Source: Phorcus lineatus | Taxonomy: Eukaryota > Mollusca > Gastropoda > Trochida > Trochidae | Reading direction: 5' to 3' | NCBI GenBank assembly: GCA_921293015.1 | Contig: OV121081.1 | Location: 78,881,022-78,945,021 of the forward strand | Length of the DNA stretch: 64,000 nt | Part shown: positions 36,401 through 48,189 of the stretch, piece after piece | Numbering within the stretch: position 1 is the first letter of the stretch | How the letters are laid out: each line of letters starts with the position of its first letter | Program-made: the position numbers and the translations under genes | Notes under the pieces: generated by a model | What the model saw: the letters and a program-made list of their open reading frames with translations, nothing else | What the model was told of the DNA's origin: nothing | Database searches by the model: none

Positions 36401-39400
36401 AGCACCTACTCATGCACCAGGATGCAAGAACATCTACCCGTGTACTGTTCTGTGGATTCTCTACCCGCGTAAATCTGCACCCAAAAACTATCTCACTACT
36501 CCGTGTACAGTGCACCTCAAAAATGTGAACCTACCAATGAACAGTCTACACTCATTGCATCCCTACACAAGAGCTACTACACATGAAGAGTCTGCACCTA
36601 AAACAAGAGCACCTACCCGTAAAGGCGGGACCAGGAGGGCCGGGTATGCCTCGCTCTCCTCGTGTACCAGTTGCACCTGTCATCCCAGCCGGGCCATCCT
36701 TACCCCCCTCCCCCTCTTTCCCCGTGGTTCCGGTAGCTCCGTAGGGTCCAGTAGCACCATCCTCTCCTCTCTCCCCTGGGGCACCTGTCTCACCATCTTC
36801 CCCCGGGGGTCCTGGGTCCCCCTTAAGACCTCCGTCACCCTTCTCGCCTGGCGGGCCTCGTTCTCCTGAAGGTAGATGAAAATGGATAGGTTGAAACCAA
36901 GGGACAATGAAATGATTACTTCAAAGAATACATATGAAAAGCCCTGTCTTTCAGAGTAATCAATGTTCATGAGTAATCAACATACTTAATAAAATACATA
37001 TAAATAATAATATTTTTATTGTACAGAACTCTCATTATTCGACGGGGTTTGTAATAACGCGTGTGAGATAGATACCAAATCTTAATATGATTTGTTATAC
37101 ACAACTTAAGGTGTGCTATATTTGGATCAATGGTGGTCAGCGAACAGTACATCCTGTCTCAGGGTTACAAAGTATACGCTGACACTCCACACTAGAATCC
37201 TGGGTTCTAATCCAACTAAACCGTGCGCGTTTGACCTGTGATCTATTAACTATCTAAAACTAGACAACCAACGATATCGCTTGGAAGCGTTCGTTCCTTC
37301 TTAGATTTCTGCGTAAAGCATAGAAATGTCCAAGCAGAGTACTCGAAAAGTACTGCAGCTACATTGGTGACATTCTAAAAAGATTGGTTCTATGCGGGGT
37401 TTGCGTGGGAAATGGTTTTCTACGAAAGACAAGATCAGATTAAGGAATTGCATATCCAGTGAAATAAAAACTTGAAATGAAAGAAGAGTAGTAAATTTCC
37501 TGTACCTTTCTCCCCTGATGCCCCCGTTTCCCCCTGGTCTCCCTTACGTCCAGTAGCTCCCGCGGGACCCTCGGGACCGACAACCCCAGGAGGCCCGACC
37601 TCACCCTCAGGTCCTGTGGCACCCTCGGGACCTGTGGCGCCAGTCTCTCCAGCCGCGCCCCTCTCTCCTTTAGGTCCAAGATCTCCCTGTGTCAGTGGAT
37701 TTTAAATGTGACTTCTTACAAAGAATTTAGAAATTAGTTTGAAGAATGAGTAAGAGCCGTATGGATTTACAATTTCTCTTATGCAAGATGCTGACACCGT
37801 TATCATGAAGGCGATCATTTTTTTTCATAACATAATATTTATCATATCCATATATCATTTCAATTCTATAACATCACAGTTGTAAAAACGTTTTATTTGA
37901 TATCCATATATCTTTTTACCATTTCTCTTTAATAACCTTGATCGTTATGAATTAATATAGACAAACAATTCAACGGGTAGCTTAGTGAAGATCATTTACA
38001 TGCATCAGGCATAGAAGAAACTGAAGGCAAGAAACCAGTTGAGAAAACACAGACACTCTCTAAAGCCGTCGTTGTGGTTTGTGGGTCTCACTGTGAAATA
38101 TGATAATGAACGAATATGCCTTCAAAGAATGGTTAAACTGATTGGTACAATGGATATGATTATCCATTATTTAGTCCAAATCACCAGCTTCCCCTACCTT
38201 CTCCCCCGGGACCCCCTGCTCCCCTTCCTGACCCTGAGGTCCAGTCTCCCCCTGGGGTCCCGTCTCACCCCTTGGTCCCGTCATTCCCGTCATGCCCTCA
38301 AATACGTACACGGCCGGCAAATAGTCGGACAGACATCCTGTAGTCAACAATGTCAACATTACATCAGCATTTTTATGTTTTTTCATAGATTTAGCTACAA
38401 GTTTGTTAACATCACTTGTTGTCAATTAAAAACCTTGTCAAAAGGTCAAAAACTGTAATGATTCTTCCAGTGTGTTCATAGTGTTTGGATAAAAAATTAA
38501 ATAGAGCATCAATTAAAATGGCTTTAACTTTTTTAGGCCTGACTTCTGTTTCTCACCCATTGCCTCACAAATCTCTTTTTTGTAAAAAGTCTTAAAGCAT
38601 CATTTCTGTAGACCATCCAGACCTACCTGGTAATCCCCCCTCCACAAGTGACATACATTTGTAACACGCAAGTTGGTTTATTTGTTAAACGGTAGCCCTT
38701 TATCAGGGAACTGACAAGAAAGTCGTCATTGACGTAGATGCTTTAATCAGGGAACTGACAAGAAAGTCGTCATTGACGTAGGTGCTCTGAGGTACATCAA
38801 CACTAACATATTATATACTCTAGAGATAGCGCGGCGTGTAGATGGGGACATACTTTAATCAGGGAACTGACAAGAAAGTCGTCATTGACGTAGATGCTCT
38901 GAGGTACATCAACACTAACATATTATATACTCTAGAGATAGCGCGGCGTGTAGATGGGGACATACTTTAATCAGGGAACTGACAAGAAAGTCGTCATTGA
39001 CGTAGATGCTCTGAGGTACATCAACACTAACATATTATATACTCTAGAGATAGCGCGGCGTGTAGATGGGGACATACTTTAATCAGGGAACTGACAAGAA
39101 AGTCGTCATTGACGTAGATGCTCTGAGGTACATCAACACTAACATATTATATACTCTAGAGATAGCGCGGCGTGTAGATGGGGACATACTTTAATCAGGG
39201 AACTGACAACAAAACTCGTCATTGACGTAGATGCTCTGAGGTACATCAACACTAACATATTATATACTCTAGAGATAGCGCGGCGTGTAGATGGGGACAT
39301 ACTTTAATCAGGGAACTGACAAGAAAGTCGTCATTGACGTAGATGCTCTGAGGTACATCAACACTAACATATTATATACTCTAGAGATAGCGCGGCGTGT

Positions 39401-42400
39401 AGATGGGGACATACTTTAATCAGGGAACTGACAAGAAAGTCGTCATTGACGTAGATGCTCTGAGGTACATCAACACTAACATATTATATACTCTAGAGAT
39501 AGCGCGGCGTGTAGATGGGGACATACTTTAATCAGGGAACTGACAAGAAAGTCGTCATTGACGTAGATGCTCTGAGGTACATCAACACTAACATATTATA
39601 TACTCTAGAGATAGCGCGGCGTGTAGATGGGGACATACTTTAATCAGGGAACTGACAAGAAAGTCGTCATTGACGTAGATGCTCTGAGGTACATCAACAC
39701 TAACATATTATATACTCTAGAGATAGCGCGGCGTGTAGTTGGACATACTTTAATCAGGGAACTGACAAGAAAGTCGTCATTGACGTAGATGCTCTGAGGT
39801 ACATCAACACTAACATATTATATACTCTAGAGATAGCGCGGCGTGTAGATGGGGACATACTTTAATCAGGGAACTGACAAGAAAGTCGTCATTGACGTAG
39901 GTGCTCTGAGGTACATCAACACTAACATATTATATACTCTAGAGATAGCGCGGCGTGTAGATGGGGACATACTTTAATCAGGGAACTGACAAGAAAGTCG
40001 TCATTGACGTAGATGCTCTGAGGTACATCAACACTAACATATTATATACTCTAGAGATAGCGCGGCGTGTAGATGGGGACATACTTTAATCAGGGAACTG
40101 ACAAGAAAGTCGTCATTGACGTAGGTGCTCTGAGGTACATCAACACTAACATATTATATACTCTAGAGATAGCGCGGCGTGTAGATGGGGACATACTTTA
40201 ATCAGGGAACTGACAAGAAAGTCGTCATTGACGTAGATGCTCTGAGGTACATCAACACTAACATATTATATACTCTAGAGATAGCGCGGCGTGTAGATGG
40301 GGACATACTTTAATCAGGGAACTGACAAGAAAGTCGTCATTGACGTAGATGCTCTGAGGTACATCAACACTCACATATTATATACTCTAGAGATAGCGCG
40401 GCGTGTAGATGGGGACATACTTTAATCAGGGAACTGACAACAAAACTCGTCATTGACGTAGATGCTCTGAGGTACATCAACACTAACATATTATATACTC
40501 TAGAGATAGCGCGGCGTGTAGATGGGGACATACTTTAATCAGGGAACTGACAAGAAAGTCGTCATTGACGTAGATGCTCTGAGGTACATCAACACTCACA
40601 TATTATATACTCTAGAGATAGCGCGGCGTGTAGATGGGGACATACTTTAATCAGGGAACTGACAAGAAAGTCGTCATTGACGTAGGTGCTCTGAGGTACA
40701 TCAACACTAACATATTATATACTCTAGAGATAGCGCGGCGTGTAGATGGGGACATACTTTAATCAGGGAACTGACAAGAAAGTCGTCATTGACGTAGATG
40801 CTCTGAGGTACATCAACACTAACATATTATATACTCTAGAGATAGGGCGGCGTGTAGATGGGGACATACTTTAATCAGGGAACTGACAACAAAACTCGTC
40901 ATTGACGTAGATGCTCTGAGGTACATCAACACTAACATATTATATACTCTAGAGATAGCGCGGCGTGTAGATGGGGACATACTTTAATCAGGGAACTGAC
41001 AAGAAAGTCGTCATTGACGTAGATGCTCTGAGGTACATCAACACTAACATATTATATACTCTAGAGATAGCGCGGCGTGTAGATGGGGACATACTTTAAT
41101 CAGGGAACTGACAACAAAACTCGTCATTGACGTAGATGCTCTGAGGTACATCAACACTAACATATTATATACTCTAGAGATAGCGCGGCGTGTAGATGGG
41201 GACATACTTTAATCAGGGAACTGACAAGAAAGTCGTCATTGACGTAGATGCTCTGAGGTACATCAACACTAACATATTATATACTCTAGAGATAGCGCGG
41301 CGTGTAGATAGGGACATACTTTAATCAGGGAACTGACAACAAAACTCGTCATTGACGTAGATGCTCTGAGGTACATCAACACTAACATATTATATACTCT
41401 AGAGATAGCGCGGAGTGTAGATGGGGACATACTTTAATCAGGGAACTGACAAGAAATTCGTCATTGACGTAGATGCTCTGAGGTACATCAACACTAACAT
41501 ATTATACACTCTAGAGATAGCGCGGCGTGTAGATGGGGACATACTTTAATCAGGGAACTGACAAGAAAGTCGTCATTGACGTAGATGCTCTGAGGTACAT
41601 CAACACTAACATATTATATACTCTAGAGATAACGCGGCGTGTAGATGGGGACATACTTTAATCAGGGAACTGACAAGAAAGTCGTCATTGACGTAGATGC
41701 TCTGAGGTACATCAACACTAACATATTATATACTCTAGAGATAGCGCGGCGTGTAGATGGGGACATACTTTAATCAGGGAACTGACAAGAAAGTCGTCAT
41801 TGACGTAGATGCTCTGAGGTACATCAACACTAACATATTATATACTCTAGAGATAGCGCGGCGTGTAGATGGGGACATACTTTAATCAGGGAACTGACAA
41901 GAAAGTCGTCATTGACGTAGATGCTCTGAGGTACATCAACACTAACATATTATATACTCTAGAGATAGGGCGGCGTGTAGATGGGGACATACTTTAATCA
42001 GGGAACTGACAACAAAACTCGTCATTGACGTAGATGCTCTGAGGTACATCAACACTAACATATTATATACTCTAGAGATAGCGCGGCGTGTAGATGGGGA
42101 CATACTTTAATCAGGGAACTGACAAGAAAGTCGTCATTGACGTAGATGCTCTGAGGTACATCAACACTAACATATTATATACTCTAGAGATAGCGCGGCG
42201 TGTAGATGGGGACATACTTTAATCAGGGAACTGACAACAAAACTCGTCATTGACGTAGATGCTCTGAGGTACATCAACACTAACATATTATATACTCTAG
42301 AGATAGCGCGGCGTGTAGATGGGGACATACTTTAATCAGGGAACTGACAAGAAAGTCGTCATTGACGTAGATGCTCTGAGGTACATCAACACTAACATAT

Positions 42401-43763
42401 TATATACTCTAGAGATAGCGCGGCGTGTAGATAGGGACATACTTTAATCAGGGAACTGACAACAAAACTCGTCATTGACGTAGATGCTCTGAGGTACATC
42501 AACACTAACATATTATATACTCTAGAGATAGCGCGGAGTGTAGATGGGGACATACTTTAATCAGGGAACTGACAAGAAAGTCGTCATTGACGTAGATGCT
42601 CTGAGGTACATCAACACTAACATATTATATACTCTAGAGATAGCGCGGCGTGTAGATGGGGACATACTTTAATCAGGGAACTGACAAGAAAGTCGTCATT
42701 GACGTAGATGCTCTGAGGTACATCAACACTAACATATTATATACTCTAGAGATAACGCGGCGTGTAGATGGGGACATACTTTAATCAGGGAACTGACAAG
42801 AAAGTCGTCATTGACGTAGATGCTCTGAGGTACATCAACACTAACATATTATATACTCTAGAGATAGCGCGGCGTGTAGATGGGGACATACTTTAATCAG
42901 GGAACTGACAAGAAAGTCGTCATTGACGTAGATGCTCTGAGGTACATCAACACTAACATATTATATACTCTAGAGATAGCGCGGCGTGTAGATGGGGACA
43001 TACTTTAATCAGGGAACTGACAAGAAAGTCGTCATTGACGTAGATGCTCTGAGGTACATCAACACTAACATATTATATACTCTAGAGATAGCGCGGCGTG
43101 TAGATGGGGACATACTTTAATCAGGGAACTGACAACAAAACTCGTCATTGACGTAGATGCTCTGAGGTACACTAACACTAACATACAGTTCCAGAGATGG
43201 CGCGACGTGTAGTTGGACATACTTTAATAAGGGAACTGACAACAAAACTCGTCATTGACGTAGATGCTCTGAGGTACACTAACATTAACATAGAGTTCCA
43301 GAGATGGCGCGGCGTGTAGTTGGACATACTTTAATAAGGGAACTGACAACAAAACTCGTCATTGACGTAGATGCTCTGAGGTACACGAACACTAACATAT
43401 AGTTCCAGTGATGGCGCGGCGTGTAGTTGGACATACTTTAATAAGGGAACTGACAACAAAACTCGTCATTGACGTAGATGCTCTGAGGTACACTAACACT
43501 AACATATAGTTTCAGTGATGGCGCGGCGTGTAGTTGGACATACTTTAATAAGGGAACTGACAACAAAACTCGTCATTGACGTAGATGCTCTGAGGTACAC
43601 TAACATATAGTTCCAGAGATGGCGCGGTATGTAGATGGGGGACATACAGTAATAAACAGTGTAATGGTATATCAGTACATCAGAAAAAGGTACGCGCATA
43701 AGACTGACCTGGTTGTATAAGACAGATGACAAGAGCCAATGGTATCCAAATCATAGCGGCCAT
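33416..43763 (-). CDS. type I transmembrane collagen-EGF protein
   Basis: Eight coding exons read leftward: 43763-43709, 38337-38198, 37686-37506, 36865-36617, 36174-36049, 35954-35832, 35036-34920 and 33651-33416. All junctions are GT-AG with matching phase; the sum is 1227 nt, 408 aa plus stop. Domain order: signal peptide 1-18 ([18 protein letters not shown]); a short head with one Cys ([13 protein letters not shown]); 58 uninterrupted Gly-X-Y triplets at 33-206; EGF 1 at 210-250 and EGF 2 at 251-291, each with six Cys and DEC/NEC calcium-binding starts; EGF 3 from 292 (DVDEC) with only four Cys; a transmembrane helix near 348-372; and a basic tail ending VNYY. EGF 1 fits the Asp/Asn-hydroxylation pattern ([12 protein letters not shown]); EGF 2 has Trp in place of Tyr/Phe. 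A trimeric cell-surface matrix or adhesion molecule is inferred. I know no named family with this exact layout. An acceptor just before the ATG implies a 5' untranslated exon farther right. Intron 1 (about 5.4 kb) holds the 112-bp array. Confidence 0.9.
35081..35430. mobile_element. 350-bp MITE with 47-bp perfect inverted ends
   Basis: Positions 35081-35127 (catcctgctaaatcagcgta ...) and 35384-35430 are exact 47-bp reverse complements, in the intron between EGF exons 2 and 3 of the collagen-EGF gene. The interior of about 256 bp has no coding capacity. The hexamer tgacgt sits directly left of the element and 3 bp beyond its right end, which may be an imprecise target duplication. Identical arms suggest a fairly recent insertion. 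Confidence 0.85.
37155..37220 (+). repeat. weak tRNA-like relic in collagen-EGF intron
   Basis: A B-box match, gggttctaatcc, lies about 40 nt after an A-box-like stretch (ggttacaaagtatacgctga). The cloverleaf is not convincing. Read as a decayed tRNA-derived fragment. Confidence 0.2.
38704..43645. repeat. 112-bp minisatellite array, ~44 copies
   Basis: Head-to-tail copies of a 112-bp unit (start cue: tttaatcagggaactgacaa) fill most of the first coding intron of the collagen-EGF gene. Most copies are 98-100% alike. A common variant carries acaacaaaactcg instead of acaagaaagtcg and is 113 bp. The left edge begins with truncated copies (38704-38770). The right edge (about 43150-43645) holds about five older, shorter copies with agttccagagatggcgcg. 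Single-base variants recur at fixed offsets, showing block duplication (listed separately). Each unit has tgacgtag, tctagaga and tattatata motifs but no open frame. There are no conserved short repeats with unique spacers, so it is a satellite-type array, not a CRISPR. Confidence 0.97.
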
Positions 43764-46376
43764 GTCTGAAACACAACCGGGTTTGAAAACATTCACTTTG
43801 GTAAACATCTAATCTTGCAAACGAGTGAGTGAGTGAGTTGTTGTTGTTGTTGTTTAACGCCGCTTGGGCATTATTTCAGCCATTAGCAGCGTTTTTTGCA
43901 AACGAAAGAGCATATATGCTATCGTAAAAATAAATTTTTTGATAAATCATGAAATAGTTTAAGTTACGAAAAACATTCTCAAAACAAAATAGATGACTTC
44001 ATCAATGAATATTTTAATAGCCTGATTTTCCCTCCTCATTGGAATGCTCCTTTAACACAATCTGCATGTAGAACAACATATTACGACATTATTTCAACAG
44101 AAATGAATACATTAAAATAGAAAAAATACATATGCAAACTCTGCCATTACAAGCCATCTTCCTGACTGCTACGTCTTCAAAACCTTAAGCTTGAACTTAA
44201 GTTTAAATATATGAAGTCGTTTCAAACCTTTTGACGAATTAGACTTTGACAAGGCCATTGTATATAACGAGTATCCATCGAATATAGTTTCAAACATATC
44301 AGATGGTGGAATAAAACGATTGAAACCGAGTACGATTTCCCAATTATTTGATCAAATGTAAAATATCACTTCATCATCAATTATTAGGTGATCGAACAAT
44401 AAAACAATTCAAATTACAACAATTTTACCATGTCATGAAATATTTATTTTGATTCTCTCAAAAAATTGTTCTTTACGATCATTGATTAATATTTCAATAT
44501 CATCGTCGTCCTTTTAAACGTTTTAGAGTCAAAACAATACTTTCGGTATCAGATAAGTTGTCCTCCATGACTACTCACATAATATATGGGGTCGATCAAT
44601 TCGTATGCAGGTGGTATTCAAAGTAAGGTAACTCGAGATCACACGATCCGAATCACAATCTTGTTAAATTCAGCGATTTACATAAGCTGTTGCAATCTGA
44701 CTTTACATTAACACTGATGTGTCGATAACTATTACAACAGCTTGCCCGTGTCACCATAATGTTTGTACAATTAAATATCTGATCGAAAATCGACAATACA
44801 CAAACCTACCTTGCACCTGTCTTGCACCTATACACGGAATATCGTCCTCTAGGCATGCGCGACCGATGCGCGAAATGCACGTGCATGATATTGACATGTA
44901 ATTTACATCAATGTCAGGTGAAAGCAATTATATAAGCAATTACTGACTGATTTTCGTGCCTCAGGTGATGATTTTCCAAATCATTTGTAATTTTATTATT
45001 TCTAAAGGTTACTGTGTTGTATCTCAATTTCTTCTCTCTAGCTAAGGTCAAGTGATATTAATTTACACGCTCTTTCTTCTACAAGAGAACAAAGAGATTC
45101 TTAGATAACTTACCATGTGATGATATTGGCCTTTTCTCCGTAACGTGAAAAAGAAACAGACACTAAATAGGGAGCCGGGAAATACAAGTTGTATGATTAC
45201 AAATTTACCAGCTTGGGAAAGCATGACAATTGTCCTTTTCAAATGTTTCTTTGTCTATTACGCAAAGGTAGTTGCAAAAATCTCATGACAGAAATAAAGC
45301 GAACGTTTTATGCATTTTGGCACGTATTTTGGCGCTTTCGGCTAGTTAAGGGCATATAGGACCGATTAGAACTAAATTTAGCTTTCCATCGATGCAATTA
45401 GATACTTATTTTCTACAATTGACCTTGCTAGGCGGCCGAAGTCAGTAAGGGGTATAAACATCGTATGAGTCCTGTGTGCTCAAAATGAGAAACAACAACG
45501 AATGCAAACAGCTTTTCAATATAGCGAAATGCGTAAGTGAAGATGAGCTTTAAATTCTCAATAGCGACGTTTTCTGAATAGCTGCTTTTAACATTGTTTA
45601 GAAATGGGTAGGTATCCATTCAGTAACGTACGTTTCGTTAAGAAATAGATTCATAATGTGTTTTTTCATTGGCTTATCAACAGTTTGCAAGGTTCAGGTT
45701 TAAATGGAATAAAAGTTGGAGCTTGTCGACTTCCAAATCATAAGACAGTGAACAAACATATTATGAAACAGATTTATCATAAATTCAAATTTAGAAATTT
45801 AAGGGATTTTCTAATTTTATAATTACAGTAAGTGTTAAAAATAGATTACAAAAAGCAAATCACAGGATTAAAACAAGCGTTTTAACATGAGAACAGCATA
45901 TGATAGGCCCTAGCGATGTCATCAATGCGCATTGCTACAATGATGAAGTCGAGACGTTCATTTAGTGTAAACCCAAAAATATGGAGGTTATACTTTGTAA
46001 ATTCAAGTTTCTTGTTTAATGGAATGTCTATCTGTCACATGACTTGATTATCCCTAAAAGAAGTAAAATGTTGCTTTAATTTTACAATTGATTTTTCAAT
46101 TTCTTATCAAAACTATTTAACATATTACTTCCTTATCGTGTTCCATTGTGCGAAGATTCTTTCAGCATGGACAACATTTCCTTGTTTGTCTCTTTAAATG
46201 GATTTGAAAACTCACTACTTATTATGGCTAACGTTAACCCAGTTACAGAAGATATAGTTTTTGCTGTAAGAGACTCTCCAAACGGTAGTGGTACTTCCGA
46301 TGTGCAAGCGAACTTGTCGCAGCATTTCCTTTCATACTCAAGCCCTTAAACAGATAATAATAATAATAATAATAAT
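43764..46376. other. upstream region of the collagen-EGF gene
   Basis: This stretch should hold the untranslated first exon and promoter of the minus-strand gene; I cannot place them. At 43826-43895 is a short repeat fragment (listed separately). Small frames at 44719-44901, 45428-45619 and 46146-46349 look random. From about 46250 the sequence is alignable with 51750-51835 (see findings). Confidence 0.4.
43826..43895. repeat. fragment of a dispersed molluscan-type repeat
   Basis: The string gagtgagtgag, a run of gtt triplets and tttaacgccgctt, then cattatttcagc, resembles from memory a very abundant dispersed repeat of gastropod and bivalve genomes. Only about 70 bp is kept. Confidence 0.4.
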
Positions 46377-46975
46377 GGTCCACTTGCATTAACTCCATGC
46401 GCAATGCATGCTCGAAGCGCACAACCCAGCAGGCACACGACGTGGCAGCCACGTCGCTGCCAGGTGGTAAATTGGTCGCTACGTCGCAGTCGCAGTGCGA
46501 CGTTTTTGTCACGTCGCTGCCACGTCACGATGAGGTTGCCACCTTCCAGTCGCGGTGTGACGTAGCATGGACGTGGCCGTTACGTCGCGTTACAGTTTGG
46601 TTTTCTCGTCGCACGGACACGTCTCTGCAACGTGGCTTTACTACGCTTATGTCTTTTCAACATTTTGAAACTCGATGACAATAAAATGTTAATTAAATAA
46701 AGTCCATTTTAAGCAATAGAATATTTACTCAAAGACGATCGAACTACAGTGAAAGGTGACAGAAGCTAAAATGTGAATGGGAGAGATGATCTTGTAAAAT
46801 TATGAGATAAGAGAATGTTTTTATCTTTCCTAACCAGCTTTCATATGTCATCCATACAATGATATTTCTATCATACATTGGAAATTAAAATAAATTAATT
46901 CCAGAAGTTTTAGTGTGTTCTGACTAGCTAGACTATGTATGTAGCTTCCTACGTTTTCGCGCCAACACAAATAAT

Positions 46976-47004
46976 GATGACGTCACTATAACGTCACAAC
47001 ACAA
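46976..47004 (+). promoter_or_regulatory. CRE-like sites within the TIR element
   Basis: A full palindromic cAMP-response-element match (tgacgtca) at about 46979, with a cgtcac half site 10 bp later, sits some 30-40 bp before an ATG (47019) that opens a possible first exon. Function is inferred only from motif and position. Confidence 0.3.
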
Positions 47005-47018
47005 GTACTGTCACAGCC

Positions 47019-47450
47019 ATGTTTGACGTCGCCGTAAGGAGTGAAGTCATGTTTACAATGCAGTTACCGGCATTGGCTTCGCCTCTCTTACTTAAGGTAA
47101 GTACTCTTTCTTACATTTATAAATGCTTTTCGCTTGGATTAATGAAAATAATTTGAGTTATCACAATAATCACGCGTTGATGATATTGTCAGTGACAATG
47201 TCACAACACTCAAGCAGGGCAGAAGTTGAACCCTCAGTTCGCTGTATACAGCAAATTGTGTAGTAAAAATTTAGAAGTCAAAACTGCCGTAGATTTAGTA
47301 GCATTCAATTATGGTGATTCTGTAAAACCTTTCCTTGAAATATTGTATATATTAAAAAAGCCACATTGTAAAGACGAAAGCAAACTAGTTTTGCTGTCAC
47401 CCGCCCGGCTTCAAAACCATGGTCAAACTCCTTACCGTTTTTCGTTATAA
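47019..47450 (+). CDS. possible two-exon small protein inside the TIR element
   Basis: A putative exon 47019-47096 (26 codons from MFDVAVRSEV to LLLK) ends at a consensus donor aag|gtaagt. With an acceptor at 47222 (gggcag) the frame continues in phase as 47223-47450 (KLNPQFAVYSKLCSKNLEV ...) to a stop, giving about 101 aa. The acceptor lacks a strong pyrimidine tract. No domain is recognised: the product is mixed hydrophobic/basic with three Cys. It could be a captured host fragment, an element-encoded protein or chance. Confidence 0.25.
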
Positions 47451-48189
47451 CTCAGCGTGCTTGATGACGCATCTTTGGTCACAAGTGTTGCGTGGAGTTC
47501 GTGAGGTGTCTGATCAGCTGTTTGCGAGTTCACTTGGTGCAGGACTTCTTGGGTTTAGTTTGTATTTTGTTTGATGGATTGGAGGCATTTTTTTAAACTT
47601 GTTATGAACTGGTTTCATAGGACAAATGATATCTATTACATAATCTAATTTAAAATTAACTCATTTATAAGAAACTAAATTACGATACTTTTTAATGTGT
47701 TTACTTTTCAACTTATGAAAAGATACATAGAATTTAAATCAAACTGTAAAATCAAATTCACTCAAATAATAAACAGTAGTTCAGTTTGATTATTGAGAAT
47801 AATATATATCAGCATGTATTTGAAATTTATTTTCTATTTATGCGTAGGAAAAAGGGAACGTGAAAAGATTAACAGGGTAGGATATTGCTAAATGGAATAA
47901 AAAGCTAAATTTGGATGGCGTTAAGAACAAAACAATATTTCAAGAAGATATTATAGCTCATTTGAAATTTTTAAAAATCTAGTAGAGAGGATAAAATTTT
48001 AGGCGATCTTACTGAAATTCAATTCTTATTAATGACATTGGTAAAAAGGTTTATTTCGTAAACACGACCCATTTTGAAGGTTTATATTACATTTTTTTCA
48101 GGTAAATTCAGGTTTTCCTTCATTTTGAGAGACTTATAACTATGCATGAAAATTGAAAACAAGTACATGTTACGATAACTAAACATGTA

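Noticed and set aside
36384-36869. 161-codon plus-strand frame rich in Pro and Ser
   Set aside because: It is the antisense of collagen exon 4 (36865-36617 minus); the Gly-X-Y code produces open antisense frames.
37440-37679. 79-codon Arg/Pro-rich minus-strand frame
   Set aside because: It is the +1 frame of collagen exon 3; the in-phase frame is pure Gly-X-Y.
38704-43645. CRISPR-like array
   Set aside because: The whole 112-bp unit repeats with no unique spacers, in an animal intron. It is a minisatellite.
46243-46678. Overlapping frames on both strands across the left end of the TIR element
   Set aside because: They translate acgtcgc-rich subterminal repeats and (AAT)n, with no conserved domain.
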